Source: Streptomyces sp. A012304 (lineage in GTDB: Bacteria; Actinomycetota; Actinomycetes; Streptomycetales; Streptomycetaceae). From it: a stretch of 44,636 nucleotides of DNA. The stretch lies in contig NZ_BQUN01000112.1 in assembly GCF_026008495.1 (NCBI RefSeq), positions 273,111-317,746 of the forward strand, read 5' to 3'. Shown one piece after another: positions 32,028 to 40,933 of this stretch. Each line of letters starts with the position of its first letter. Within the stretch, counting starts at the first letter, position 1. The notes below the pieces were generated by a model, which saw only the letters and a list, made by a program, of their open reading frames with translations, did no database searches and was not told the origin of the DNA. Both the position numbers and the translations under genes were made by a program.

Positions 32028-34463
32028 CTAGGGCAGCTCGGGCAGGTCCTCCGCGTACAGCAGGGTCAGGTCGTCGGTGCTGGGCTCCGGCACCTGCGCC
32101 ACCCGGCTCGCATGCCGCTCCACCATCGCCTCGAACGTCTGGCGCGCGGTGCGGCCGTTGCCGAAGGTGGGGCCCTTGGGGATCTCCGAGAAGTACTTCA
32201 GCAGCGCCTCCGCCGTGCCCGACGCGAGCCGGTACTCGTGCTCCTCGGCCTGCTGCTCCACGATCCGCAGCAGCTCCTCGGGCCCGTAGTCGCCGAAGGT
32301 GATCGTCCGTGAGAAACGGGAAGCCACCCCGGGGTTGACCGACAGGAACCGCTCCATCTCGGCGGTGTACCCGGCCACGATCACCACGACCGCGTCCCGG
32401 TGGTCCTCCATCAGCTTCACGAGCGTGTCGATGGCCTCCTTGCCGAAGTCCCGCCCCGAGTCCTCCGGCGACAGCGCGTACGCCTCGTCGATGAACAGCA
32501 CACCGCCCCGGGCCCGCTGGAACGCCTCCTGGGTGCGGATCGCGGTGGAACCGATGTGCTCGCCGACCAGGTCGACCCGGGACACCTCGACCAGATGGCC
32601 CTTCTCCAGGACGTCCAGCGCGGCGAGGATCTCGCCGTACAGGCGCGCGACCGTCGTCTTGCCGGTGCCGGGGGCGCCGGTGAAGACCAGGTGGCGTTTG
32701 ACGGAGGCCGCCTTCAGGCCCGCCTGCTGCCGGCGCCGGCCCACCTCGATCATGTCGGTCAGCGCCCGCACCTCGCGTTTGACGCTGTCCAGACCGACCA
32801 GCGCGTCGAGCTCACCGAGCACGTCCTTCGAGGTCCGCACGGGTTTCTCCGACTCGGTGACGGCCGGTGCCCCCGGCACGGTCACCCGTTGTTCAGGGAT
32901 CGCGCCGATCAGGTCCGGCGACTGGGGGTTCGTCTGCACGGCCGTCTCGCGCGCCGTCGACGAGGTGGGCACGCCCGCGCTCTCGTCGCTCGTGCAGTCC
33001 TCGACCACCGGGCCCGTACCGGGCGGCGCGTCCGCGGCGTCGGCGAACTCGTACCCGCCGCGCGAACAGCGCTCGGTCCGGCACTTGCGCAGTGTCGTAC
33101 GGCAGCCGTCTATCACGTGGAAGCCGTAGCCGCCGCTGTCTGTCACCCGGCAGTCCAGGAAGCTGCCACGGCCACCGGCCGACACGTAGAAGCCGGCCTC
33201 GGCGGGGGAGCCGACCGTGCAGCGCTCGACGGTGGGGTCCGCGCCCTTGGTGACGATCACACCGGTCTGGATGGACTCCAGGGTGCAGTTGTTGAGGGTG
33301 CCGCCGCTGCCGTGGTCGCGGAACCAGGCGCCCGTCGCCGCTTCCCGGATCCGGCAGTCGTCCAGCTGGGCGGTCGCGCCGTCGCTCACCGACACGGCCG
33401 TGTTGCGCACCTGCGACAGATCGCTGTCGACGACGTCCGCGCGCGAGCCGCGGTCCAGGACGAACAGGGCGTCCGGCACGTCGTGCACCCGGCAGGAGTC
33501 CAGGACCGCCGTGGCGCCGTCGCTCACCCAGACGGCCGGGTAGTCGCCGGTGCTGTCGGAGATCTCGCACTGGTTGGCGTCCACATGGGTGCCCGGGTCC
33601 CACACCGACAGGCCGTTGCGCCCGAACTGACGCACCGTCGTGCGCGTCAGTGTCAGGACGGAGCGGGAACGCAGATCGACCGCGTTCTCCGGAATGTCGT
33701 GGATACGGCAGTCGGCGAGGGTGAGCACGGCGTCCGTGTCGAGGGTGACACCGTCGGCGGTGGTGCGGTGCACATCGCAGTCGACGAGGTGCGCGCCGGC
33801 CCGGGCGGTGACCTGGACACCGCTGCCGCGGACCTCGTACACCTCGCAACTCACCGCCTCCAGCGCGGAGTTCTCGCCGGTCACGCTCAGGCCGCTGCCC
33901 GAGGTGTGGTGCACCCGGCAGCGCTCCAGACGGGGGTGCCCGGCCCCGCGCACGGCGACGCCCGCCTGCCCGGCCGCGACGACCTCGCACTCCTCGAAGA
34001 CACCGCCGCCGCCGTCGACCACGGCGATGCCGCTGCCCGCCGGGTTGTCGACGGTGCACCGCCGTACTGTCGGCCGCGCGCCGCCGCGCACCTCGACGCC
34101 GGCCGAGGACCGGGTGACGATCCGCAGGTCCAGCAGCTCGGGCGTGCCCTCCTCGACGAGCACCGCGGGCGCCGTCGGGTCCTGGCCCTCCACGTGCAGG
34201 TCCTGGACCACGGCCGCGGCACGCACCGTCAATGGCACACCGTCCACGGGCGCGATGCGCACGGCACCGGGGGAGCCCTCGGGGCCGCGCAGTGTCACCG
34301 CCCGCTGGACGACGAGGTTCTCCCGGTAGGTGCCGGGAGCGATCGTGAGGACGTCGCCCTCGGCCGCGGCCTCCAGGGCGGCGGCGAGCGATGCGTACTC
34401 ACCCGTGCGGCGCCGCCACCGCGACGTGCCGGTGTGCGTCACCTGGACCGTGCCCTGTGCCAT
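32028..34463 (-). CDS. Right-handed beta-helix repeat protein fused to a CbxX/EccA-like AAA+ ATPase
   Basis: This is an 811-residue two-part protein. Residues from about 20 to 500 form a right-handed parallel beta-helix (NosD/pectate-lyase-like), with about 20 turns of the pattern DCRIHD, CEVVAAG, GSGIAVVDGG and many regularly spaced cysteines. A proline- and threonine-rich linker follows. Residues from about 560 to 811 are an AAA+ ATPase of the CbxX/CfxQ type: Walker A GAPGTGKTT near 591, Walker B VLFIDEAYAL near 653, and sensor/arginine-finger segment NPGVASRFSRTI. The closest known architecture is the EccA ATPase of type VII secretion, which has TPR repeats instead. The ATG start is clear. 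It lies upstream of no partner on its strand; the Rv1733c-like gene precedes it. Confidence 0.92.
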   Translation of the reverse strand: MAQGTVQVTHTGTSRWRRRTGEYASLAAALEAAAEGDVLTIAPGTYRENLVVQRAVTLRGPEGSPGAVRIAPVDGVPLTVRAAAVVQDLHVEGQDPTAPAVLVEEGTPELLDLRIVTRSSAGVEVRGGARPTVRRCTVDNPAGSGIAVVDGGGGVFEECEVVAAGQAGVAVRGAGHPRLERCRVHHTSGSGLSVTGENSALEAVSCEVYEVRGSGVQVTARAGAHLVDCDVHRTTADGVTLDTDAVLTLADCRIHDIPENAVDLRSRSVLTLTRTTVRQFGRNGLSVWDPGTHVDANQCEISDSTGDYPAVWVSDGATAVLDSCRVHDVPDALFVLDRGSRADVVDSDLSQVRNTAVSVSDGATAQLDDCRIREAATGAWFRDHGSGGTLNNCTLESIQTGVIVTKGADPTVERCTVGSPAEAGFYVSAGGRGSFLDCRVTDSGGYGFHVIDGCRTTLRKCRTERCSRGGYEFADAADAPPGTGPVVEDCTSDESAGVPTSSTARETAVQTNPQSPDLIGAIPEQRVTVPGAPAVTESEKPVRTSKDVLGELDALVGLDSVKREVRALTDMIEVGRRRQQAGLKAASVKRHLVFTGAPGTGKTTVARLYGEILAALDVLEKGHLVEVSRVDLVGEHIGSTAIRTQEAFQRARGGVLFIDEAYALSPEDSGRDFGKEAIDTLVKLMEDHRDAVVVIVAGYTAEMERFLSVNPGVASRFSRTITFGDYGPEELLRIVEQQAEEHEYRLASGTAEALLKYFSEIPKGPTFGNGRTARQTFEAMVERHASRVAQVPEPSTDDLTLLYAEDLPELP

Positions 34464-34569
34464 GGTGTTGCTGTGCCCCCACCTCGTCGTACGCGGGTTG
34501 ATGCCGAACGCCTCGGCCGGACCACCGTAGCGTGTGAGTGGGCCGTGGGTTGACCACAGACGCGGGCTG

Positions 34570-35175
34570 TCAGCTACCGGTCCCCGTGCGGCCCCAGTCC
34601 GGGCCCGTACGGTCCCAGGCCTGGTCCCAACGGGCGTACCGGCGGCGGACCATGCGCCACACGATCAGTCTTCTGCCACTCTCTATCAGGCCGACGGCCA
34701 GCAGGGCCGCTGCGAAACCGGCGAGGACCGCGTGTGTCGTCGCCGTGGCGGAGTCCAGCGGGCGGGCCACCAGCCGGCCGTGCGCGTCGGTCCAGAGGGA
34801 GAACTCGTCACCCGGGTGGGGCGACTTGAGGTCGGCCATGACCGTGCCGTGGTGGCCGGTGCCGTCCGGGGCGGTCCAGTCGGCGACCACGCGGTGGCGG
34901 GCGTCCCGCCCGGTGAGGGTCTCGGGGTCCGCCTCCAGCGGTGAGCCCTCCAGCTTCCGTACCACCGTGGCGGTGATCTCGTGGCGGGCGCGGTGCTGGT
35001 CGCGCACCGACTGCTGCAGGGCGTCCTGTGCGACGGCCCCGACCAGGGAACCGACGACGGGCGCGACGAGGACGATCGACAGCAGCGCCGCCAGGGCGAC
35101 CCACGCCTCGACAAGATCCGTCGTACGGCGCAACGGGTTGTGCCGCCAGCGCCACAGTCCGCTGATCGCTCGCAC
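34570..35175 (-). CDS. Rv1733c-like membrane protein
   Basis: This 201-residue protein has two transmembrane helices. The first (VEAWVALAALLSIVLVAPVV) is near residue 25 and the second (HAVLAGFAAALLAVGL) near 150. An extracytoplasmic or luminal loop of about 95 residues between them contains DWTAPDGTGHHGTVMADLKS and HPGDEFSLWTDAHGRL. This is the layout of the actinobacterial Rv1733c family, whose function is unknown and which is linked to dormancy in mycobacteria. The GTG at 35175 has AAAGGGGG upstream; a longer ORF start lacks one. Confidence 0.88.
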   Translation of the reverse strand: MRAISGLWRWRHNPLRRTTDLVEAWVALAALLSIVLVAPVVGSLVGAVAQDALQQSVRDQHRARHEITATVVRKLEGSPLEADPETLTGRDARHRVVADWTAPDGTGHHGTVMADLKSPHPGDEFSLWTDAHGRLVARPLDSATATTHAVLAGFAAALLAVGLIESGRRLIVWRMVRRRYARWDQAWDRTGPDWGRTGTGS

Positions 35176-35325
35176 CGTCCCGCACCCCCTTTCCGCTCCG
35201 TGATACCCCCCCGGCGAGCCGTTCGCGGACGGACCCGGCCGAAGAGAGAGCGAAATCACCTGCGGCCGGGTCCTCTCATGAACGTCTCACGGAAGCACAA
35301 CGGCCAAAGGACGGAGGGAGGTTCC

Positions 35326-35352
35326 CCGGATCACCCGGTCCGGGTAATCCGG
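35326..35352 (-). terminator. Near-perfect hairpin after the MOSC gene
   Basis: CCGGATCACCCGG (35326-35338) and CCGGGTAATCCGG (35340-35352) pair at 12 of 13 positions, 6 nt past the stop of the minus-strand MOSC gene. It probably terminates that transcript. Confidence 0.7.
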
Positions 35353-35358
35353 CCGGAA

Positions 35359-36183
35359 CTACGCGTCGATCCGCACCGGGTCACCGACCCGGACCGTGCC
35401 GCGCGACAGCGGCACCAGGTTCTGACCGAAGATCAGCCTGCCGCCGAGGCGGCGGTGCCGGCCGAGCGAGTACAGCGGTTCCCTGCCGCGGGCCGCGGTG
35501 GCCTGGTCGGTCGTGGTCACCACACACCGACCGCAGTTCCTGGCGACCCGGAAGGAGACCTCACCGATCGTCAGGCGCGACCAGCCGTCCTCGGCCCACG
35601 GGTCGGTGCCCGCGAGGACCAGGTTCGGGCGGAAGCGGTTCATCGGCAGCGGGCCCTCGGCGGCGTGCTCGCCCCGCGCGATCAGCGAGTTGAGGGCGTC
35701 GAGGGAAGCGGTCGTGGTGACCAGCAGCGGGTAGCCGTCGGCGAAGGTGACGGTCTCGCCGGGCAGCGCGTATTCCGGGTCCACCGGACGGCGTGTCGCG
35801 GGGTCGTCCATGTGCACCAGGCGCACGTCGGCTCCGAGGTGGGCGCTGCACCAGGCGTGCGCGGCCGCGTCGGCGAGGACGCCTTCCACCTTGTCGCGGA
35901 AGACTTCCATCGCGACCGTCGCCACCGGCTCCGGCTCCGCCACGGTCAGCGGCTCCAGACCGGGGGCGGACAGACGGAGGCCGCCACCGGGCAGAGGCTC
36001 GGCGGCGGCCATCGCGAGGCGCGGCTGCTGGCGTTGCGTGACGACCTTTCCCCCGTGGTCGATCAGCGCCCAGCGCCGGTCTCCGGCCAGCCCCCAGGGC
36101 TCCACGACGGCCTCCCGGGGTGCGACACCCCGGAACGCCTTGACCGGATGAACGTGGATCGACAGCAGCTGCGGATTCCCCAT
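35359..36183 (-). CDS. MOSC domain protein (YcbX/mARC-like)
   Basis: This 274-residue protein has an N-terminal MOSC beta-barrel (LLSIHVHPVKAFRGVAPREA, GLAGDRRWALID) and a C-terminal MOSC domain. NRFRPNLVLAGTDPWAEDGW precedes the conserved cysteine segment VARNCGRCVVTTTDQAT, which is expected to bind molybdenum cofactor sulfur. It resembles YcbX and mARC, which reduce N-hydroxylated bases and amines. No ferredoxin domain is fused, unlike YcbX, so electrons must come from a separate protein. The ATG has AGGATGAG upstream. Confidence 0.93.
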   Translation of the reverse strand: MGNPQLLSIHVHPVKAFRGVAPREAVVEPWGLAGDRRWALIDHGGKVVTQRQQPRLAMAAAEPLPGGGLRLSAPGLEPLTVAEPEPVATVAMEVFRDKVEGVLADAAAHAWCSAHLGADVRLVHMDDPATRRPVDPEYALPGETVTFADGYPLLVTTTASLDALNSLIARGEHAAEGPLPMNRFRPNLVLAGTDPWAEDGWSRLTIGEVSFRVARNCGRCVVTTTDQATAARGREPLYSLGRHRRLGGRLIFGQNLVPLSRGTVRVGDPVRIDA

Positions 36184-36224
36184 GGACTCATCCTGCCAGG
36201 TGGCACGGACAGTCCCGGGTCGGC

Positions 36225-36656
36225 TCAGTAGCCGCGGTACTGCTGGTTGTTGTACGGGTCCTGGTACGGGGCGCCGGCCGGCCGGGGAGCCGCGGGGCGC
36301 ATCGCCTCGTAGCCCGTGCCGGGCGCCGCCGGGCGCGGCTGCTGCATCTGCGGACCGGGATAGCCGCGCGGCGCGGTGGCCTGCGGCGGGATGTAGGCCG
36401 CGGGCGCCTGTTGCAGCGGAGCGGGCTGCTGCACCTGCGGGTAGCCGTAGGAGGGCTGGGACGGGGCCGCCGGGAGGGCGGGCAGTGCCGAGGGCAGCGC
36501 GGGCAGACTGCTGGCCGGCGTGGCGTACTCGGCGGGGACCCGGATCGGGGCGATCTGCGGGGTGCCCCGCTCGGCCACGAGCGAGTCGTAGATCGGGGTG
36601 TCCGGGAAGGAGGCGGAGTAGTAGCCGCCGCCATAGGTGGAGCGGGGGGAGGTCAT
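36225..36656 (-). CDS. Conserved Pro/Gln/Tyr-rich hypothetical protein (DUF6643-like)
   Basis: This 143-residue protein opens TSPRSTYGGGYYSASFPDTP and IYDSLVAERGTPQIAPIRVP, a strongly conserved-looking block. About 90 residues of low-complexity Pro, Ala, Gln and Tyr follow, ending YNNQQYRGY. I recall the N-terminus as a Streptomyces-wide family annotated DUF6643, but cannot verify this. The tail is probably disordered. The ATG has no ribosome binding site; TAACTT ends 7 nt upstream, so it may be leaderless. It lies 41 nt upstream of the MOSC gene on the same strand, possibly co-transcribed with it. Confidence 0.85.
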   Translation of the reverse strand: MTSPRSTYGGGYYSASFPDTPIYDSLVAERGTPQIAPIRVPAEYATPASSLPALPSALPALPAAPSQPSYGYPQVQQPAPLQQAPAAYIPPQATAPRGYPGPQMQQPRPAAPGTGYEAMRPAAPRPAGAPYQDPYNNQQYRGY

Positions 36657-36959
36657 GGCACATAAGTTAAGCCCACGATGTGCTGGTTGGGGAGACCGAT
36701 AAGAGGGTTGTTTTCCGTGTCCGGGGTGACCTGGCATCCCCAATGCGAGCGAACTTGGCAAAAAGGGGCGGCAATCATCGTTTGGATCATGTAAAGGCCG
36801 AGTTCCGGGCGGGTTGCCGGGGTCTGGCGGGCGTGTTCGACGGTTGTTCCCGCGCCATGGATGGGAGTTCGACGTCCGGCCGAATAGGTTGGCCGGGTAG
36901 ACAGGCCCGTGGATGCCGGGGCGAGCGGCCCCGCACGGTGAGAGCTGATGGGGGCGGAC
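36657..36959. other. Intergenic region between divergent genes
   Basis: These 303 nt hold the divergent promoters of the DUF6643-like and TerD genes and no recognisable gene. The part at 36660-36800 is clearly less GC-rich than its surroundings (for example taagagggttgttttccg), typical of a promoter or regulator-binding zone. I see no convincing operator. Confidence 0.45.
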
Positions 36960-38246
36960 ATGTCAATGCCGAAGGGATCCAACACCCCGGTGCCGACGAC
37001 GGCGCTGCGGGTCGAGGTGGGCTGGCGCTCGGGACCGGGCGTGCCCGACGCGGACGCCTCCGCGCTGCTGCTGGTCGGCGGGAAGGTCCGCTCCGACAGC
37101 GACTTCGTCTTCTACAACCAGCCGGCGCACGCCTCCGGCGCGGTCCGCCACGAGGGCAAGCGGGACGCGGGCGGCCGGGTGACCGACACGCTGCTCGTCG
37201 ACCTCGCGCGCGTGGAGCCCGCGGTCGAGACCGTCGTCCTCGCCGCCTCGGTGGACGGCGGCACGTTCGGGCAGGTGCCGGACCTCTCCATCGAGGTGCG
37301 CGACGCGGCCGGCAGCACCGTGGTGGCCCGGTTCGACAGCACCGGCGCGAGTGTCGAGACGGCCTTCGTGCTGGGCGAGTTCTACCGCCGCCAGGGCGCC
37401 TGGAAGTTCCGGGCCGTCGGGCAGGGGTACGGCAGCGGTCTGGAGGGACTGGCCACCGACTTCGGCATCACCGTGGACGAGCCGCAGCAGGCGGCGCCCA
37501 CCGCGGCCCCCGTGACCGCACCACCGCCGGTCCCTCAGGCCAGTCCCACCCTTCCGCCCCCTCCGGCGACGATGCCCTCCGTCCCCGCCCCGCCGGCCAC
37601 CGCACCGGTCAGTCTGTCCAAGGTCACGCTCACCAAGGCGGCCCCGTCGGTGTCGCTGACCAAGCAGGGCGGCACGTCGGGCGCCATGCGCGTGAACCTC
37701 AACTGGGAGGTGCGCAAGCAGTTCTCGCGGTGGGGCGGCAAGCAGGGCCGCGCGGTCGCGCTCCACAACGACCTCGACCTCGACCTGTGTGCCCTGTTCG
37801 AGCTCGCCGACGGCCGCAAAGGCGTCGTCCAGGCCCTCGGCAACGCCTTCGGCGCCCTGCACCAGCCGCCGTACATCCAGCTCGACGGCGACGACCGCAC
37901 CGGGGCCGTGGCCAGCGGGGAGAACCTCACCATCAACCTGGACCACAGGGACGACTTCCGGCGCATCCTCGTCTTCGTCACGATCTACGAAGGCGCCCGC
38001 TCCTTCGCCGACCTGCACGCCACGGTCACGCTCCAGCCGCAGTACGGCGCCCCGATCGACTTCTCCCTGGACGAGTGCACCGTCCCGTCGACGGTGTGCG
38101 CGCTCGCGCTGATCACCCACACCGGCGGCGACCTCGTCGTCCAGCGCGAGGCCCGCTACCTGGTGCCCGAGCGCGGGGTGAGCCCGCAGCGGACCGTCGA
38201 CTACGCCTACGGCTGGGGCATGAACTGGACCCCGGGCCGCAAGTGA
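36960..38246 (+). CDS. TerD family protein with two TerD-type domains
   Basis: This 428-residue protein has an N-terminal TerD domain (about 5-170: PTTALRVEVGW, DADASALLLVGGKVRSDSDF, FYNQPAHASGAVRH). A proline- and alanine-rich linker of about 50 residues follows. The C-terminal half (about 235-425) is a second, TerA-like domain with DLDLDLCALFELADGRKG, INLDHRDDFRRILVFVTIYE and a late YAYGWGMNW. TerD domains bind calcium through acidic loops, and the Asp-rich DLDLDL motif fits. The family is tied to tellurite and other envelope stress. The ATG at 36960 has GGGGGCGG just upstream; an ATG four codons earlier is possible. No other ter gene is adjacent. Confidence 0.92.
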   Translation: MSMPKGSNTPVPTTALRVEVGWRSGPGVPDADASALLLVGGKVRSDSDFVFYNQPAHASGAVRHEGKRDAGGRVTDTLLVDLARVEPAVETVVLAASVDGGTFGQVPDLSIEVRDAAGSTVVARFDSTGASVETAFVLGEFYRRQGAWKFRAVGQGYGSGLEGLATDFGITVDEPQQAAPTAAPVTAPPPVPQASPTLPPPPATMPSVPAPPATAPVSLSKVTLTKAAPSVSLTKQGGTSGAMRVNLNWEVRKQFSRWGGKQGRAVALHNDLDLDLCALFELADGRKGVVQALGNAFGALHQPPYIQLDGDDRTGAVASGENLTINLDHRDDFRRILVFVTIYEGARSFADLHATVTLQPQYGAPIDFSLDECTVPSTVCALALITHTGGDLVVQREARYLVPERGVSPQRTVDYAYGWGMNWTPGRK

Positions 38247-38252
38247 CCGGGT

Positions 38253-39428
38253 TCAGCCCTCCCCGGCGACGGCGTCCGGACGGGTGTAGGTGCGGCCCTT
38301 CCAGGCCGCACCTCGCCCCCGGTGGTGCTGTACCGCGGAATCCACCGTCATCAGCAGATAGAGGAACGCGGTGAACGGCAGCAGCGGGGCGAGCCACAGC
38401 GGCTGGCGGTAATAGCGGAGCATCGGCACGTACGTCCCGGTCATCACCAGCCAGGCCGGTCCGCCGAGCCACGCCGCGGCCGCGTCACCGGTGGCGAGCC
38501 CGGCCAGGAGGGCGGCCGGCGGCACCAGGTACACCAGGGCGAGGCCGAGGATCGTGCCGGCCAGCAGCAGCGGGTTGTGCCGCAACTGGGTGTAGGCGCT
38601 GCGCGAGACCATCCGCCACAGATCCGCCAGCCTCGGGTAGGGACGCACGCTGTCCACCCGGTCGGCCAGCCCCAGCCAGACGCGGCCGCCGGTCGCCTTC
38701 ACGGCCCGCGCGAGAGCCACGTCGTCGATGACGGCCTGCCGGATGGCGTCCGGGATCCCGGCCCGTTCGGCCGCTTCCGCGCGCAGCAGGACGCAGCCGC
38801 CCGCCGCGGCCGCCGTCCGCGCGCCCCGTCGGCCGACCCGGCGGAACGGGTAGAGCTGGGCGAAGAAGTAGACGAAGGCCGGCACGACGAGCCGCTCCCA
38901 CAGGCTCTCCACCCGCAGCCGCGCCATCTGCGAGACGACGTCGAAACCGCCGGTGCGGGCCGCCGCCACCAGCTCCCGCAGACTCTCCGGCGCGTGCGCG
39001 ATGTCGGCGTCCGTCAGGAGGAGGAACTCGGGCTCACGCGCGCGTGCCAGGGCGATGCCGTGCCGGACCGCCCACAGCTTCCCCGTCCAGCCCTCGGGCG
39101 GCTCGCCCGGTGAGTCCACGGTCAGGGGCAGCCCGTCGTGCCGCCGCGCCAGCTCGCGCGCCAGTTCCCCGGTGCCGTCACGGCTGCCGTCGTCGACGAG
39201 GAAGACCTCCGCCCGGCCCGGATAGTCCTGTGTGAGCAGTGACGGCAGGCTCAGGGGCAGCACCGCCGCCTCGTCACGCGCGGGGACGACGACACCGACC
39301 GACGGCCACACCTCGGGTTCCCGGCGCGGCGGCAGCCGGACGTCCGTGCGCCAGAAGAAGCCCTGGCAGAGCAGCAGCCACAGCCAGGCGGCGAGGGAGA
39401 CGGCGGCGGTCCACGCGATGGCGCTCAC
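38253..39428 (-). CDS. HpnB-like membrane glycosyltransferase, family 2
   Basis: This 391-residue protein has an N-terminal transmembrane helix, a GT2 catalytic domain (GVVVPARDEAAVLPLSLPSL, EVFLVDDGSRDGTGELA, LLLTDADIAHAPESL, AVIDDVALARAVK) and three or four C-terminal helices. DDG and DAD are the nucleotide-sugar and metal sites. The arrangement matches the hopene-associated HpnB glycosyltransferases, although no hopanoid gene is in the window. The start is GTG, with CAGACT 6 nt before it, so it is possibly leaderless. It is divergent from the racemase-like gene by 57 nt and its stop is 6 nt from that of the TerD gene. Confidence 0.9.
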   Translation of the reverse strand: MSAIAWTAAVSLAAWLWLLLCQGFFWRTDVRLPPRREPEVWPSVGVVVPARDEAAVLPLSLPSLLTQDYPGRAEVFLVDDGSRDGTGELARELARRHDGLPLTVDSPGEPPEGWTGKLWAVRHGIALARAREPEFLLLTDADIAHAPESLRELVAAARTGGFDVVSQMARLRVESLWERLVVPAFVYFFAQLYPFRRVGRRGARTAAAAGGCVLLRAEAAERAGIPDAIRQAVIDDVALARAVKATGGRVWLGLADRVDSVRPYPRLADLWRMVSRSAYTQLRHNPLLLAGTILGLALVYLVPPAALLAGLATGDAAAAWLGGPAWLVMTGTYVPMLRYYRQPLWLAPLLPFTAFLYLLMTVDSAVQHHRGRGAAWKGRTYTRPDAVAGEG

Positions 39429-39485
39429 CCGCGCAGTCTGCCCCACCCGACCGGGCCCCAAGGGCACATCGTCTATCGTGGCCGG

Positions 39486-40271
39486 GTGAAGATCGCGCTC
39501 ATGGACTCCGGAATCGGGCTGCTGGCGGCCACCGCTGCGGTACGGCGCCTGCGACCCGACGCCGATCTCGTGCTCTCCCTGGACCCCGACGGCATGCCCT
39601 GGGGCCCGCGCACCACCGAAGACCTCACCGCGCGCGCGATGGCCGTCGCCGAGGCCGCCGCCGCCCACCGGCCGGACGCCCTGATCATCGGCTGCAACAC
39701 GGCGACCGTGCACGCCCTGCCGACCGTGCGGGCCCGCCTCGAACCGGGCATCCCGGTGATCGGCACCGTCCCCGCCATCAAGCCGGCCGCGGCCGGTGGC
39801 GGCCCCGTCGCGATCTGGGCCACCCCCGCCACCACGGGCAGCCCCTACCAGCGGGGCCTCATCGAGGACTTCGCCGACGGTGTCACCGTCACGGAGGTGC
39901 CCTGCTGGGGCCTGGCCGAGGCGGTCGAGCACGCGGACGAGCCGGCCGTCGAGGCCGCCGTCGCGGCGGCCGCCGCCCTGACCCCGCGGGACGTGACGAC
40001 CGTCGTCCTGGGCTGCACCCACTACGAGCTGGTCGCCGACCGCATCCGCGCCGCCGTCCAGCGCCCCGGCCGGCCCCCGCTCGCCCTGCACGGCTCGGCC
40101 GGCGCGGTGGCCGCACAGGCGCTGCGCCGCATCGGCGCCCGCCCCGCGCCCGACGCGGCGCCCGGCGGCTCCCTGACCGTTCTGCTCAGCGGGCAGGAAG
40201 GCGGGCTTCCGGCAGCCGCCCTCGCCTACCCCGAAGGGCGTCTGCTCCAGGCGGTCAGCCCGGCACCGTGA
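39486..40271 (+). CDS. Aspartate/glutamate racemase family protein (MurI-like paralogue)
   Basis: This 261-residue protein keeps the two catalytic cysteine motifs of glutamate racemase, GCNTA (Cys70) and GCTHY (Cys177), and the N-terminal ALMDSGIG aspartate. It departs from MurI elsewhere: DSGIGLLAA lacks the usual GGLTV, and SLDPDGMPWG replaces the DxxRxPYG loop that contacts glutamate. It may therefore racemise another amino acid, or be a paralogue used under special conditions. The start is GTG; TATCGT (39474-39479) ends 6 nt upstream, suggesting a leaderless mRNA. Confidence 0.88.
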   Translation: MKIALMDSGIGLLAATAAVRRLRPDADLVLSLDPDGMPWGPRTTEDLTARAMAVAEAAAAHRPDALIIGCNTATVHALPTVRARLEPGIPVIGTVPAIKPAAAGGGPVAIWATPATTGSPYQRGLIEDFADGVTVTEVPCWGLAEAVEHADEPAVEAAVAAAAALTPRDVTTVVLGCTHYELVADRIRAAVQRPGRPPLALHGSAGAVAAQALRRIGARPAPDAAPGGSLTVLLSGQEGGLPAAALAYPEGRLLQAVSPAP

Positions 40272-40343
40272 CGCCCGGTGACGGAGCGGGTCCATCCGGT
40301 CCGCGTCCGTCGTCCGGCCGGCCCAGTCACCCTGTGCGACCCG

Positions 40344-40372
40344 TTACCGGCGGAGCGAAACCTGAGTAACCT
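40344..40372 (+). promoter_or_regulatory. Promoter for a leaderless membrane-protein mRNA
   Basis: TTACCG (40344-40349) and TAACCT (40367-40372) are 17 bp apart and lie 7 nt before the ATG at 40380. No ribosome binding site is present. Confidence 0.65.
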
Positions 40373-40379
40373 CATGAAT

Positions 40380-40922
40380 ATGAGGGACCCCCACCCCGGC
40401 GGGGAGGACGCCCCGCACGTCTGGCACGGACGCGCCACCAACCGGTTCCAGTGGCTGCTCGCGCTCGTGGGCGCCGCCTGTATGGCGCTCGGTATCGAGC
40501 TGGCCCTCGACTCCGCGTGGTCCTCCGGCGTCGCGCCGCTGGTCATGTCCGTCGTCGGCTGCATCGCCGCCGGGCTGCTGGTCCTCTTCGGCACGCTCGC
40601 CTTCGTCCACGTCGATCTCAAGCTCGACAAGGAGTCCGTCGAAGTGCGCTGCGGGCACATCGGCCTGCCGCGCCGCCGTATTCCGCTGGCCCATGTCGCC
40701 GGAGCGGACTTCGACCCGCATGTCACCCCCCGGCACTGGGGCGGCTGGGGCTACCGCTGGCGGCCGGAGAAGGGTACCGCGGTCGTCGTACGGCGCGGCG
40801 AGGGCGTGGTGCTGCGACTCTGGGACGGCCACACGTTCACGATCACGGTGGACGACGCCGAGTCCGCCGTCCAGGCCATCAGGGCCCGGCTGCGGCAGGG
40901 CACGACCGGCGCGGCGCACTGA
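40380..40922 (+). CDS. Two-helix membrane protein with a PH-like C-terminal domain
   Basis: This protein of about 180 residues has a short cytosolic N-terminus (HVWHGRATNRFQW), two transmembrane helices (LLALVGAACMALGIELAL and VMSVVGCIAAGLLVLFG) and a cytosolic beta-rich domain. That domain contains KESVEVRCGHIGLPRRRIPL, TPRHWGGWGYRWRPEK and VLRLWDGHTFTITVDDA, the pattern of bacterial PH domains. The function is unknown. Two ATG codons lie six bases apart; the second fits a leaderless start. It is convergent with the O-antigen-ligase-like gene, 11 nt away. Confidence 0.82.
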   Translation: MRDPHPGGEDAPHVWHGRATNRFQWLLALVGAACMALGIELALDSAWSSGVAPLVMSVVGCIAAGLLVLFGTLAFVHVDLKLDKESVEVRCGHIGLPRRRIPLAHVAGADFDPHVTPRHWGGWGYRWRPEKGTAVVVRRGEGVVLRLWDGHTFTITVDDAESAVQAIRARLRQGTTGAAH

Positions 40923-40933
40923 CCTGCCGGGGA

